A stretch of 64,000 bases of DNA, taken from Lepas anatifera (lineage: Eukaryota > Arthropoda > Thecostraca > Lepadidae). Position 1 is the first letter of the stretch; the number at the start of each line of letters is the position of its first letter. The notes beneath the pieces were generated by a model that made no database searches, was not told where the DNA came from, and was given only the letters and a program-made list of their open reading frames with translations. This document shows, piece after piece, positions 11,831 to 23,770 of this stretch. The stretch covers positions 95,068-159,067 of the forward strand of contig JAOTON010001363.1 in the NCBI GenBank assembly GCA_034440635.1, written 5' to 3'. A program made the translations under genes and the position numbers.

Positions 11831-13738
11831 GGTCAGTTATACATGGGTGCCACAACTGCAGATTCAAACTAAAATGGACGCAATGTCCACATCACATGCC
11901 ACCTGAAATGTTCGCATCACATGCCACCTGACGGGGTTTCTTTATGCCTCTCTTGAGATCTATAGAATTGGGATATTGCCAGGCTTGCACCAAGGATTTT
12001 CGTTTGGGGGCCCGGCTGACGAAGCGGGGGGCTGATGGGAGGTGGCATGTTTGACAGGGCGTGCCAGGCTACTGCAGGGGAAAAATTGGCCAGAGAGGGT
12101 ACTTATCAGGTAAAAAGCAATACATATTTGTCGTATGGTGTAAAACGCAAGTGAAGGGGTCATAAGCGTCGCCACCGCACAAAAAAGGGGGGCAGCTAAA
12201 CTCCAACCTGATGCTGACAAAAAACTTTCCACGTCAGGACAAAAAACTGTCTGAGTTTGGGCTCCTCGCTGCCTTCCGCAGCGGCTGGTTATAAGCATTT
12301 GCAGTTTTCTCCCATTCTGACTGAGATCAGTAAATTTTTGGCCGAAAAGTCGGGGACCAGGCCCCCTGGCCCCCTTTTCCAACGCTTATGGAAGGTGATA
12401 CAATTATTATAAACCTGGCCTGTGGTTGAATCACATATTGAGTGAATAATTCACCGGAGGGGCTACACACTGTGAGCAGGGGCGGTAAGGTGAAAGAAGA
12501 ACTGGAACTAAAAGCCAGATCAAGCCTAATTTCTGCTCTTGATGGGTGACTCCAGCGGTCAGTTATTACCGGAACCCACGTCGAGTGCCACGCCAGACAT
12601 GGCCGAGGGCCGGCACTTTGGAGTCAAAGCGTTTGGGGGAAAGGGGCCCGGGCCCGCTGGCCCTCTCCTTGGGTGCGCTACTGGGTATTGCAGAGCGTGG
12701 CGGATTGAGGAGGTTAATCAAGGGTGACATTGACCTATCCCATTCCCACAATTTTCTCTTATTTTCTTTGCAGACTTTTTTTACGATTCTTAGGTCTGTT
12801 GTCCCCCAGACCACCAGTTCAAACTCGCAGGTAATTGTAAATTTCTTTGAATCAAAATCTCCCAACATTCTTGATTTTTTCCAGTTCGGGGATCAACCTA
12901 GAAACAGAAATTTAGGGAAAATTGATGCTACCTTGGTATATTAAATGAACTCTATACGAATTCAGACATAAATATGTATATGCGTAATTACCGAAAGAAA
13001 GGCATCATCATCAAACGCATAATTTAAGATGCCTACTTTAATTGGACATCACTGTCAAAGTTTGTCCATGGCGTATAGGGGCATTCCATGACAGATCGAC
13101 AAGTCGATAACACCCTCATATCTCAGATTTCGGTGTATGTTTTTGTGAGGGGGGCTATTGATGAAGCTGATGACTATTTTTCTATTCATTTTGCTCCCTG
13201 ACTTACGGATTGGAACTTTTAGCCTCAAGCATTCTGATCATATTCACTTACTTGTCTTTTTTAAAGACGAAATTTTACCTGTGTGATTCTAAAAATACCA
13301 TGAAGACTTGATCTAGGTCTCTTAAGGATAAATTACGAATTTTGGCTCATGCGAAATATAACTCAAAAAATAAAATTTTGAATGTATTATACATTCTTAA
13401 TTTTTTCAAAATCTATGAAAAATTGTTTTCCTATGCCTTATTTTAAACTTTTTGAGGCTCATATTACTCTTTATACTTTTCTCTATAAGATTCAGAAATA
13501 AAAAGAATGGAGCCTTTAACCAATCGCGAGTTCTGCGTTCCCAAATGTCCCGATTTCCACTTTTGTGAGGTTCGTTCGCCGGCGCGGCCCGCCGTCGTTG
13601 CGGCTATCAAACGTCTCTTGTCACGAAAAATACCTTCCCACAAATCCCACCATTGACACTTGTGTCAACGATGGGATTCGTGGGGCATGAGGGTAAGGAT
13701 GTATTTAAAACAATAAACTGTAATTAATGTCCCATTTC
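11831..13738. other. unassigned interval with GC-rich element ends
   Basis: At about 12,352-12,390 'ccaggccccctggccccc...cttatgg' resembles the motif at 20,735-20,765, probably remnants of the same repeat. Open frames at 12,539-12,944 overlap GC-rich repeat and show no recognisable domain. No splice-supported exon was seen. Confidence 0.35.
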
Positions 13739-15142
13739 TTAACACCCGCACTGGAGAGGGGTCTGACACTTACGCGCACTGGTGGGCCCCCTGAGCGCTC
13801 GGAAATTAAGAGACGTAGAAAAATTCCGGTTGGAGGCTGGGTGGGAGCTATTGAAATCTATACTATGACCGATTTCGATTGACCTAGGTAAGTACCGTCC
13901 AGTTCAAACGAGGTCATAAGGCTCATGTATGAGCCGTGCTCGAGATTTTTCTGGAAATGCTGTGATTAAGCGCAAAAAAGTTAAGAATGCACTAAAAACG
14001 GACCAAGGTCATAATGAGAACGTTCCAAAAATGTAAACTTAATTTTTGGGGTTAAGTCATTCAAGTTCATTGACCTATAACGTCACAATATTACATATTC
14101 CCTATAATTACACCATGGCTAGCACCATAGCAACCGTTGGACGGAAATGAGGATTGACCTTTACCCATGACATTTTACTTTGACCTGTGCCTTGACCTTT
14201 ACATTGAGTTATCTTAACTTGGACGTCGTAGCATGGTATGCGTCATACTGGGTAACGCCATGCGATCGGAAGCACCGGACCAATGACTTTGAGAATGCTG
14301 GTATTTTTTTTTAATTTATTTCAGTCAGCAAGCAGTGTCAAGCCACATTCACAAGGCAGCCTCAGCACAAAGCACATCAGGTTTACGTTTGTGCATCATC
14401 ATGTGCACAAAAACAAACAGGGCGCACACGTCTGAAACATACCTTACTGTTTAGTTCCTTGGCAGCTTTGACACAATCGTCACCACAAAATGAGCATTCC
14501 CCGTCCTCATCCCCATCCCAACCCTACCCATCAGGCAGACGACACTTCCTTCACAATCTCATTTTTACCTTTATTAGTCATTACAGCTTGTCGGTGCTTT
14601 CTAAATTGCTTCCAAATACTTACAAAATAAGTTCTCCATGTTCTCCAATAAAGGGTGCCCATCTCTGTCTGAACTTGGAAATCAACCCATTTTGATTAGC
14701 GCTGTGTTGTTCCATTTTGAAACTTTTAACAACAGTTTTCACAAATGCATCGATTCTGATTTGGCCGCCGCTGAAATACTGATTGGCAATGTATTGTTTA
14801 CCAATTAATACGATGAAATTTTGAGAATGCTGGTATGGCGTTGAACTGTTGGCTTGATCTTCATGTTGGGTGTACTTGACATATAACCTCATTTCATATA
14901 CCGCTATAATTTTGCCAGTCGGTCTTTGATGCACGCAAACTGGTACAACCGCGCGATTGCAGCGATCTCAAAATAAATTGCCTTTGAAGGTCTATAATTA
15001 CAAAATTGGGGCCGATTTTCAAGATAATTTGACCAATCGACGTGCCATTGGATATTCTCAAAAGTTGGCCACGAAGGGTTCTCCCGCCACCTTGAAAAAG
15101 TAGGTGAGAGCTTCCGAGGCTCCCCTCCAGTGTGCTTGTTAT
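13739..15142 (+). mobile_element. TTAA-type element, family C, split copy
   Basis: It starts with TTAA at 13,739-13,742 followed by 'cacccgcactggagagggg', matching the start of the copy at 60,791 (TTAACAATCACACCGGAGAG). Interior homology with that copy is clear ('gttcattgacctataacgtcacaatatta', 'ttgacctttacattgag'). The right end is near 15,142, where 'ctccagtgtgcttgttat' aligns to 'ctccagtccacgtcttaa'. The element is interrupted by a retroposed insert at 14,305-14,819. No coding capacity of its own is visible. Confidence 0.75.
14305..14819 (-). mobile_element. poly(A)-tailed retroposed insert in family C
   Basis: This ~515-bp insert sits between 17-bp direct repeats TTTGAGAATGCTGGTAT (14,288-14,304 and 14,820-14,836), the family C target sequence duplicated. 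On the minus strand it ends AATAAATT plus eight A at 14,320-14,305. Poly(A) plus a long target duplication is the signature of LINE-driven retroposition. On the minus strand an open stretch ends 'GEHGELIL' at a GTAAGT, a perfect splice donor, at about 14,619, so the insert may be an unspliced or intron-terminated transcript. The parent gene is not recognised. A SINE is the alternative. Confidence 0.7.
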
Positions 15143-15656
15143 CACGCGATGGTATGAGGTCCCAGGCCACCTTTACTAGCATGGGGGTACTCATCCCCCT
15201 ACGATCTTAGCAACCATGCTTGGAAGGGAAAAGGAAAGCAGTGTTCCATTGCTTCCCTCGATCTCTACCAAAAATGCTTATACAACTTTTCGTTCAGGTC
15301 ATTTTTGTGGTCTCGGAGGCCAAGGTATGTTTCCATAAGAATACAACGGAAACTTAAATCTTGTATCGTAATGGCTAATAAACTATAACAAGAGTAAAGT
15401 TATTGCCATCGTTGAAATGTATGTGCAGAAACAAAAACTACTCAAATTAGCTACTGAGCTCAGAAAATGCTTCGATAAGGCAATCACGAGAGAAGGAACA
15501 TTGAAGATTCACAAGTTCGTGCTGGTTAATTCGAAGGCCATTATTGTGCATGAGCTTTCGAACGACTAGGGACAGAAGGTTCAAGTTTCACATTTAATAT
15601 GTGAACTTCATTTGCGCCACGGGATGGAGTCGTTCTTCCGATCCGTTGGTCAGATC

Positions 15657-15949
15657 TTAACCCTCGCCCGGTGGGGGCGTTTGAAAACCCCGTCGGTTTT
15701 TTTCCGGCGGCAAGAAAAACGGCAGCGCCAAGCACCGCCGTACTTGGTACAGCTTATCCTTGATCAAGTCCGTAACTTCCCGCAAAATTTTAAGGTTAAG
15801 TCATCTCAGGTACGGTCACTAGTGCAGGTCAAGTGACCTCATCTCAAAAATGTTTAAGGTGGCATAAGTAAGAAATGGGGAATCCATCGAATTGAAACTT
15901 ATACCACATAATGGGCCCACCAAGCGCTAAAAAATATATTCATTATTGT

Positions 15950-15952
<3 letters not shown>
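15657..15952 (+). mobile_element. family A fragment, truncated
   Basis: It begins at TTAA (15,657-15,660) and holds 'ggttaagtcatctcagg' and 'aagtgacctcatctca', then 'taccacataatgggcccac', all matching the right half of family A elements in order. The similarity stops where the (TA)n tract begins, so more than half of the element is missing. Confidence 0.6.

Positions 15953-16016
<64 letters not shown>
15953..16016. repeat. (TA)n microsatellite
   Basis: About 32 uninterrupted TA dinucleotides. The open frames across it encode only Ile-Tyr repeats and are not genes. Such tracts can extrude cruciforms and vary in length. Confidence 0.97.
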
Positions 16017-16020
<4 letters not shown>

Positions 16021-16122
16021 ATTGTTATTTTCAACCTTGCATACCTATTTTTCTTTTTGGGATTATGCTCATTAATTTCTGTCATTACCCTAGTTTGTCT
16101 GGTTGTTAGGAATGTATTTATT

Positions 16123-16279
16123 TTTTTAATCGAGTAGCTTAACACCAATAAATACATTCCTAAATATTCTGAAATAAGCAACTTCCCAATATTTTGGTTT
16201 CCTACGAAAATATTGGGAAGTTGTTTATTTCAGAATATTTAGGAATGTATTTATTGGTGTTAAGCTACTCGATTAAAAA
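16123..16279. repeat. near-perfect hairpin, 73-bp arms
   Basis: The left arm 16,123-16,195 and right arm 16,207-16,279 are inverted copies with about one mismatch, separated by an 11-base loop (16,196-16,206). AT-rich. It directly follows the (TA)n tract. An extra partial direct repeat, 'ttaggaatgtattta', lies just outside the left arm at about 16,107. It could be a very young miniature foldback element or a hairpin RNA precursor. No target duplication is defined. Confidence 0.9.
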
Positions 16280-16442
16280 TTGACTAGCCCTGTTTGATTT
16301 GCTCTTATGATAAAATTATATTAATTTTTGCCTTTCCTTCGATAATGGTGCCTGATCGACATGTTTCAATTTGTCCTTTTTAGTACGCAATAGGGGTAGG
16401 TACATTTTTTCCGAGGCATATGATTTTGAAAATTTTTATTTG

Positions 16443-19170
16443 AGCTCTGGAGCCACCTAACACCAACACTTGGCGGCACTCACAAAGATAATTTTCGGCC
16501 GCCCTCCCGATTATATCTCAAGGGGTCTCTGAGAGTGATTCACGGCGCCTGTTGATCAAAACTGGGGGCCCCTGAGAATCTCTCGGGGCTCCTGAGATTA
16601 GTTATCGGCAGCACCTCTGAGACTAATTATTGGGCCCCCAGATTTGCTCTGGAGGGGGAGGGGCTGAGACTGACTATCGTGACCATCCAGATTAGCTATT
16701 GGGGTCCCCTGAGGCTGTCTTTGGGGTGGGGGAGGGGGCTGGTAATGACTTCCGACAGCCCGCTGAGACTTACTCTAGGGCACCCCTGAGACAAACACCC
16801 GGGGGGAGGTGGAATCACCTCTGAGACTGTGTCTTTGGCGTTCCTGAGACTGACTCTTGGAGGCTCCAGATTAGCTCTCGCGGGCCTAAGGCTAACTCCG
16901 GGCCCATGAAACCAAAAATCGGGAGCACCTCTGGAAATTACTCTCAGAACCCTGAGATTAACTCTCGGATGTCTCTGAGACTGACAACCGGGAGCCCTCT
17001 GAGACTAACTTTTGGGTGCTCCCTGAGATTGACTCTTGGGGCCGCCTATACCAAAACTCGGGGGGGCACAGCCTGAGGCTAAATATCGAGGGCTCCCAAA
17101 ATTACTCCTCTGGGGCCCCCTGAAACCAGCACTCTGCAGATCAAATTGGACTAACTCTCGGACCCCCGGATTAACTCTCGGAGCCACCTGAAACTAAATA
17201 TTGACTCCTGAGAGAGAAACCCGTGAGACTATGAGGGCCCCCTGAGACCGACTCTTGGGGTGCTCTGAGACTCACTCTTGTGGTTCTTTGAGACAGGCTC
17301 TCAGGGGGACCCCGAGACCGAATCTCGGGCTCCCCTAAGACAGACTCTTGGGGTCCCCTTGACCGACTCTTGGGGTTCTCTGAGACTGACTCTCAGGGGC
17401 CCCCTGAAATAGACTGTTGCAGGGCCCTGAGAACCACTCTCTGGGGGGCCTGAGACTAGCTCGGCCCCCTCCTCTGAGACAGACTCCCGGGGCCCCTGAT
17501 ACCGACTTTTGGGGCCCCTGATACCAACCCTCAGGGGCCCCCGAAATCTACTTTCGGGGGCCTTGAGACCGACTCTCAGGGCGGGGGCCGTGAGGCCGAC
17601 CCGGGACGCCCTGAGAACGAATCTTCAGGGGCCCCCTGAGACTAACTCTGGGGGCCACGAGATCAGAGAATCCTTTGCAGTTGTTCAGATTGGCCCAAGG
17701 GGTGGGGGTCTGCGGACGCCTAGGGCCCCCTTGGCTACACCACTGCATACACACTTTCGGGGGGCCCTCCGAAATCACCATTTGGAGGCCCCTAAAATAA
17801 TTGCTCCCCCTAAACCAATACTCCGGAGCCCCTTGATACTGATGCCCGGGGGTCCTAAGACCAAGCTCGGGGTCCCACTTAGATCAGGCTCAGGGGCACC
17901 CTTAGACCCATGCTCGCGCTTTTCTCAGGAGTACCTCGACACCGATGTTCCGGGGCCCTCAAGATCAATATTTCGAGCCCCCCGAGACTAATGCTTGGTA
18001 CTCTGGAGCCCCTCGATGCCGATGCTCAGGGGTCCTGAACCCAGGTCTGGGGGCCCCTGGGACCAAACTCTGGGTCTCATGAGGCCAATGCTCGTGCTTC
18101 ACTCATGAGTCCCTCGATATCAATGGTCGGGGGCACCCCGAGGGGATCCTGAACCCCTGAGACCAAGCTCGGGGGCCCCTGAGACCAAGCTCGAGGGGAC
18201 CCTGAGACCAAGCTCGGATGCTCCCTGAGACCAAGCTCGAGGGCCCCCTGACACCAAGCTTGGGGGTTCCTTGAGACCAAGCTCGAGACCCCGTGAGACC
18301 AAGATCGAAAGGCCCGTGAGACCAAACATCGAAAGGCCCATAAGACCAAGCTTGCCCCCCTGAGACCAAGCTCGGTTGTCCCCTGAGATCAAGCTCGGGG
18401 CTCCTGAGACCAAGCTCACGGGCCCCCGAGATCAATATTCGGTATTCCAGAGCTCTCGATACCGATGATCGGGGGCCCCCTGAGACGAAGCTCGGAAGAC
18501 CCGTGAGACCAAGCTCGGGGCCCCTGAGTCCATGTTCAGGGGTCCCCTGAGACCACGCTCGGGGGGCCCTGAGACCAAGCTCTGGGGCACCCTGTTCGTG
18601 AGTCCGAGCTCAGGGGGCCCCTGAGACCAAGCTCAGGCGTTCCCTGAGACCAAGCTCGGAGGGCCCCTGACACCGAGCTCGGGGCCCCTGAGACAAAGCT
18701 CGGGGGGGCGCTGAGACCAAGCTCGTTGGCCCTCTGAGACCAAGATCAGGGCCCCCGAGACCAATGCTCATGTTTTCCAGTGCATACGGTCAACCTTATG
18801 CATCAGATGCCCTCGGATGCCCCCTGAAACCAAGCTTGAGGGCACCCTGACACTAAGCTCGGGGAGAGGGGGCCTGAGACCAATCTTGGGGACATCCCTG
18901 AGACCAAGCTCGGGGGTCCCCTGAGACCAAGCTCGGGGGGCCTGAGACCAAGCTCGGGGGGTTATCTGGGACCAAGCTCGGAGGGCTCCCTGACACCAAG
19001 CTCGGGGGGCCCCTGAGACCAAGCTCGGGAGACCACCCCCCCCCCCACCGAGACCAAGCTCAGGGCCCCCGAGATCAATTTTTGTGTTTTTAGTGCATAA
19101 GGTCGGCCCAAGGGGGTCCGCGGACCCCAGGGACCCCCCTCCCCTAGCTACACCACTGTCAGAACATCTC
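16443..19170. repeat. degenerate ~22-bp GC-rich satellite
   Basis: Tandem units of the form 'ctgagaccaagctcgggggc' run across 2.7 kb. They are poorly conserved at 16.4-17.9 kb (ctgagactgactctcgggg variants) and much better conserved at 18.15-19.07 kb. Long open frames on the minus strand (18,077-19,181) read only Ser-Leu-Val and Arg-Ala-Trp-Ser-Gln periodic peptide and are by-products of the repeat. Confidence 0.9.
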
Positions 19171-19295
19171 AAGGGACCCATTCAAGCTCACGGCCGCCAG
19201 GTCAGTGGCTGTAAAGCCTTATAGGGGTCCCAGACCATCTCAGGGGCCCTCAGTTCAACACAGAGGCCCATATTAGCTCTGATGACCAGATAAGC

Positions 19296-20154
19296 TTAAC
19301 ACGCGCATTGACGGGAGTCTGAGCCACCTTCGGATTGACGAGGGGGCGGGTACCCGCCCCCCTAAGATCTCGAGAACCACGGTAGGTAGCAAAAACGGTA
19401 AACGGCGTTGGGTAGCCCATCCGCTTCTCCATCGAAAATAGTTGAACCATTTTCTTGTCAGGTCACATTTAAGGTCACCAGAGGTAAAAAACATGCCGTC
19501 ACATGCCGTCGTAGGGATAACATGTAAATTACGTTTTTCGGCCATTACATCTGAACAAGTAAAGATAGAGCAAAACGACTTGAACTATATGAATCCTCGC
19601 AGCAAGCCGAATCGAATGATATATGATTTGACCTTGCTAGGTCAAATCAAAGATTTGACCTGACCTGAGGTCAGGTCAGGGTCAAATTATATACAATGCA
19701 TATCATTAGAACCGCAAAGCCAAGGCGAGTCTAATTAAGCTAAAATAAACGCTCTATCACCATCTGTTACTGAGTTATTCAGTAAAAACCATATTTCCCA
19801 TGCATTACCAATGGAGAGGTCATGCTTCGTACCTGACCTTAGGTCATCGATATCAAAAATACCGGAACATATTTTAGAGAACGCGGTGAGCCCATTATGT
19901 GATATGGGTTTCAATTGGATAAGTTCACCCTGCTCCGACTTATGCTATCTTAAACTTTTTTTAGGTCGGGTCACTTGACCTGTACTGATGACCTGACCTG
20001 AGATGACCTATCCTTTAAATTTTCACAGAAGTTGCAAAAATGATGAGGGAAAATGTATACCAAGTACGGCGGCGTTGCGCGCCGCCGTTTTTCTGCTGTC
20101 TCCGAAAAACCCGAGGGGGGCGGGTATCCGCCCCCTCGTCAATGCGCGTGTTAA
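19296..20154 (+). mobile_element. TTAA-type element, family A, copy 1
   Basis: Flanked by TTAA (19,296-19,299 and 20,151-20,154). The ends are inverted repeats beginning ACACGCGCATTGACG. Each end also holds a GC palindrome: the left is a perfect 20-mer GGGGGCGGGTACCCGCCCCC at 19,342-19,361, the right is GGGCGGGTATCCGCCC. Near the right end a second palindrome, 'cggcgttgcgcgccgccg', lies at about 20,070. The centre has TGACCT and AGGTCA half-sites in everted and direct arrangement (19,629-19,644 and 19,656-19,678). No transposase. Confidence 0.9.
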
Positions 20155-20640
20155 GGGCCTGGATCATCCAGGGGCCCCTTGCCGGCATATTTGGGGTTTC
20201 AGAACAGTCCAGGGTTTCAATTAAAGCTTATAACCCAATTTCAAAGCAGGGGCCCTATTCCTGTGCAGGGGCCTCAGATAAGTTTAGGGTCTTCTGTGCA
20301 TCACAGGGGATCCAGATTAGCTCAAAGGACAATATTAACTTTACGGTCCCAGCTCAGCTCAGGGGCCCCCCAGGTCGGTGGATATAGGTTTTGGCCAACT
20401 CACGGGGCCCTGTTCAAGGTTACGGCTCCTAGCTCAGTTTAGGCATCCTAGAGCAGTTCATGCTGCCCAAACCATCTCCGGGGCGCTCAGTTCAGCTCAA
20501 AGAGCCCAGATTAGCTCGTATGGTATCAGAGGCCAGTTCAGGGGCCCCGAGAAGCTCAGGGGCCTTAAAATCAACTCATATGACCTCAACTTAGTTTAGG
20601 GGCACAGGTAAGTTTAACGGGGTTCCGGGGCAAGCTATCG
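20155..20640. repeat. degenerate GGGGCCCC-type tandem sequence
   Basis: Loose units such as 'aggggccccCAGgtc...agctcag' follow the family A element and resemble a decayed form of the 16.4-19.2 kb satellite. It looks as if family A inserted inside the satellite tract, because similar sequence (19,190-19,265) precedes the element. Confidence 0.6.
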
Positions 20641-21699
20641 GGCCAGTTTGAGTTTCTCGCTTGATATTACAGTTGTTAATATTCTTACCTCCGTTGCGGG
20701 GGGCCCATCACACAGAGAAAGTGGGGGGGCCAGTGGCCCCCTGGCCCCCCGGTTCCTACGCCTATGCTCAGTACGGCTCCTCTCGCAGGCAAACCACAGC
20801 ACAAATGGGCAGCAGTTTGAAAGACAATACAGCGCGCCCCGTGTTGAGGAATTAACGTGCCTTACATTCGCGCGTCCCCAGCTATACAATGGTACAGTAA
20901 CTGTGCAATTGGCTCTCCGATCACCCCTAAACGGCGCGCTTCCTGGCACCTGCTACCTCTTCGCCGGGTCACAAGATCACATTCTCCGCAATCCGATGCC
21001 GGCTCAGCTTGCGCCGGCACCACCCGCTCAGGTCACGCGACAGCGAGGGTCGTCTCCGCAGACCATTCAGCTCCGTGTTCAGGTCACGTGACGGTGAGGG
21101 TCGTCTCCGCAGACCACTCAGCTCCGTGGCAGCAGGGGCGGCAGCATACAGAGACAACGGTAGGAAAACATACAAGATAAAAGTATGAAAGACAGGTCCC
21201 CCAGTTAGATATAACGCGGCACATACGCTAATGATGACGATGGCGGAAAGGCCAGGCCTTCCGCTGATCTTAGCCTGGACGCGGTGCTGCATATGGCGCC
21301 GGGGTGACTTAATGCTCGCCCGAAATACGGCCTTTGAATGTGCAAAATGGAGCTCGGATAATTTTGAACAAAGGTTTCACAAACGTGCTAAATTTGGCAT
21401 CAAATCTTTTTAAAGTCGCGCATCCCTAAACGTATGCAAAGGCGCTATCACAATGCAATAGGGTCTCAACTATCGCCCCTGAACGATGCGCTGCGTGACA
21501 TCTGCTACCCCTTTGCTGGGTCACAAGGTTACATTGCCCGCATTCCGATGTCAGCCCAGCTCCACCCCCTCAGGTCACGTAACGGCGAGGGTCGTCTCCG
21601 ACATGACAATGTGTGGAAAGCTAAACATGTTTGCTCCTAGAAGCATCATTTGATAGGTTGGCATCAGTATTCAGTTTTGGAAAAAACTGCCAAGCTATG
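20641..21699. repeat. two related dispersed blocks, one with an internal doublet
   Basis: The block at about 20,870-21,130 and the block at about 21,440-21,605 are diverged copies (shared 'gggtcacaag', 'atgccggctcag' versus 'atgtcagcccag', 'cgagggtcgtctccg'). The first contains an internal tandem doublet of about 50 bp (aggtcacgcgacagcgaggg and aggtcacgtgacggtgaggg). No coding function is recognised. Confidence 0.55.
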
Positions 21700-21776
21700 C
21701 ACAGCCAACCCGGGTTCGAACCAGCATGCTCTGTAAGAGAGCGTAACACCCTACCCACTACACCACGGCTCCGCAT
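21681..21776 (-). ncRNA. tRNA-like sequence (tRNA pseudogene or SINE head)
   Basis: On the minus strand 'TGGTGTAGTGGG' (complement of about 21,754-21,765) fits the Pol III A-box consensus. GGTTCGAACCC (complement of 21,712-21,722) is a perfect B box about 40 bases on, and TTTTTT (complement of 21,681-21,686) follows as a terminator. An anticodon-like hairpin GCTCT/AGAGC lies between. Acceptor and D stems pair poorly, so this is not a convincing functional tRNA. A tRNA-derived SINE head or pseudogene is more likely. Confidence 0.6.
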
Positions 21777-22983
21777 GCTGCCGCCACCCCACTAGTCCGG
21801 ACAGGCGACCCGTTTGGAGGTCACGTGACTCTGCCGCCAGTACCTCCGACTGATCGAGGACACTCGCGGTGACGGAATCTGCCGTTGAACGCTGGAGTGG
21901 GCCAGAAAGTAATTTCAAGAGAAGCGCTGGCATCCCAAAATATTATTGAAATCGATGTTTCGGAACAGTTAAGATACAACAATCCGCTGTAACCACTGTG
22001 ACGTCCCTATCATAGGTAAGATGGTGCTGCAAAGTGTCAAGAGACCGATCATGTTGAGGGGCTGGCTCATCAGTCATTAATTAGTTTGAGTTCTGCATCC
22101 CTTGCACCTCATGGGTGAATTCAGGGAAGGCAAGTGAGGGCACTTGCTCCCTTCCCTAGATTGAGCCTCGACGCCCCTTAATGGTCGCGGCTTCTCCTAA
22201 AATGTCAGTGGCGCCATGATAAACTTTCGTTTGCCACCCGTTTACTCTTTCCGTCAGGATGCAAATGAGCACCCCACGATAGGTTTTGGTTTATCACCCC
22301 TCCCCCTTCTGGCTCAGATGGCGACCCGCTTTCAATCATGCGTCGTCCCATAAAAAATCCTGTATTTGCCCATTCTGCAACCCCGACAACCATGTTATCC
22401 CCACTCCTGCCAACTTTATGGCAATAATGTGACCTCTGCTCCCCCTCCACCTCCTGGCAGTAATACTACCCTAAAACACACGGTCCTGCCTCCAATGGTA
22501 TTTGGGTTTCAGCTCTCAATAGTGGGGAGGGATACTTGGTGGCCCACCGCAGCGGAACCGAGAAATTACCATTATGGTGCTTCGCTTCTCTGTCGGGGAG
22601 GCTCAAATACAGGAGTTTCCACGACTGAAAGTGAAAGCATTGGGTCACCCCACCCTCCCCGGCTGACCCCAGCCTCATCGGTCCGACCCGCTAACCGCTG
22701 GGGAGGTCGACCAGCCGTACAGGCCACGCCCTCAGACATGTGGTTCCCAAACTTCATGTTTCCGCCTGGTCGGACACCCCTGGAACGGAACGATACTTTC
22801 GCAACAGACTGTACATACATACATACATACATACATACAACCGAAACCCACTTCACCCAGCTGCCTACAGGTCAGCGATAGCTAAACTCGGTCGGTGTAT
22901 GGTCACGTGCAGTCTCTGACAGTGTCTCCTTGCACATGCTGAGTTTGCGGTCGGTTTAATAGAACTTGATTCGAGAGTATTGC
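21777..22983. other. unassigned interval with short repeats
   Basis: It holds the second copy of the dispersed module (22,786-22,818, inverted relative to 11,668-11,701) and a (TACA)n tract at 22,811-22,839. The open frame at 22,366-22,881 is proline- and threonine-rich but runs through these repeats, has no recognised domain and is not called. Confidence 0.45.
22811..22839. repeat. (TACA)n microsatellite
   Basis: About seven tandem tetranucleotides, directly abutting the dispersed module. Confidence 0.9.
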
Positions 22984-23770
22984 TTAAAGGGAGATACGCG
23001 AAAAAAATTTTATTGGCTATATCAAAAGGTTACAAAAAGTTGTTTCGGAAGTCCCATTCCCATTTTTACGAATTCGGCCTGCAAATGCCTTAAAATTACT
23101 CTCAAAGTCAACATTTCTAGACGACTTTATCGGTACACCTCATATCGATGTATATGACGTACACACGGCTAATGCTATCAATTTCTCTGAGAATTAGGTA
23201 ATATCCATCCTAAACAGTGATGCAGAACTTTGGACTACTACAGAAAAAAATTAGAAAAACAACACTGCAAAACTCTTTTGAAACAGAAATATAGAGCTTA
23301 AAAGAAATCACAATTAACCAATCGGAAGCCTAGGAATTCTCAAAACAGGGTGACGTGACCTATCTGACGCAAAAGTTTTGTCAACCTGGGGCCGAAGCAG
23401 AAAATGCTCAAGACCCGAGGTACAAAACCGCTGAAGACTTGAGTAATTATGTTTTTCCGTTTCTAGGGCAAACTAGTTCATTTTGTAGTTTTAAAAGCTT
23501 TTTAAAACTAATTCAAATACAGATACAGGAGAATAGACATTTGTATCATAAAAAACGTTACTTTTCAACTTTAAATAGTTTTCGAAAAGTAAGTGATGGG
23601 TATGGGCATGTGTAAGTGATGGGCATTTTATCGAAACTGTTCTATTTCGATAATAAAAAGTGGCCTCCCAAAATTTTGCCGAAGATGCAAAAATAATTGA
23701 TAGTTTCGTTATCAGGATTTTTCAAATAGCAAGAAACCACAATAATAACTTTTCGCGTATCTCCCTTTAA
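22984..23770 (+). mobile_element. TTAA miniature element, family E, intact ends
   Basis: TTAA at both ends (22,984-22,987; 23,767-23,770). Perfect terminal inverted repeats TTAAAGGGAGATACGCGAAA. 787 bp, AT-rich, with no transposase. The copy at 0.7-1.5 kb is its diverged reverse complement. A TTAA target fits the piggyBac group; the terminal triplet AGG does not match the best-known piggyBac ends, so the superfamily is provisional. Confidence 0.9.

Noticed and set aside
15927..16181. ORFs across the (TA)n tract
   Set aside because: Ile-Tyr repeats from the microsatellite.
18077..19181. Minus-strand ORFs with Ala-Trp-Ser-Gln periodicity
   Set aside because: Satellite by-product, no non-repeat sequence.
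22366..22881. 171-codon plus-strand ORF
   Set aside because: It runs through a dispersed repeat and the TACA tract.
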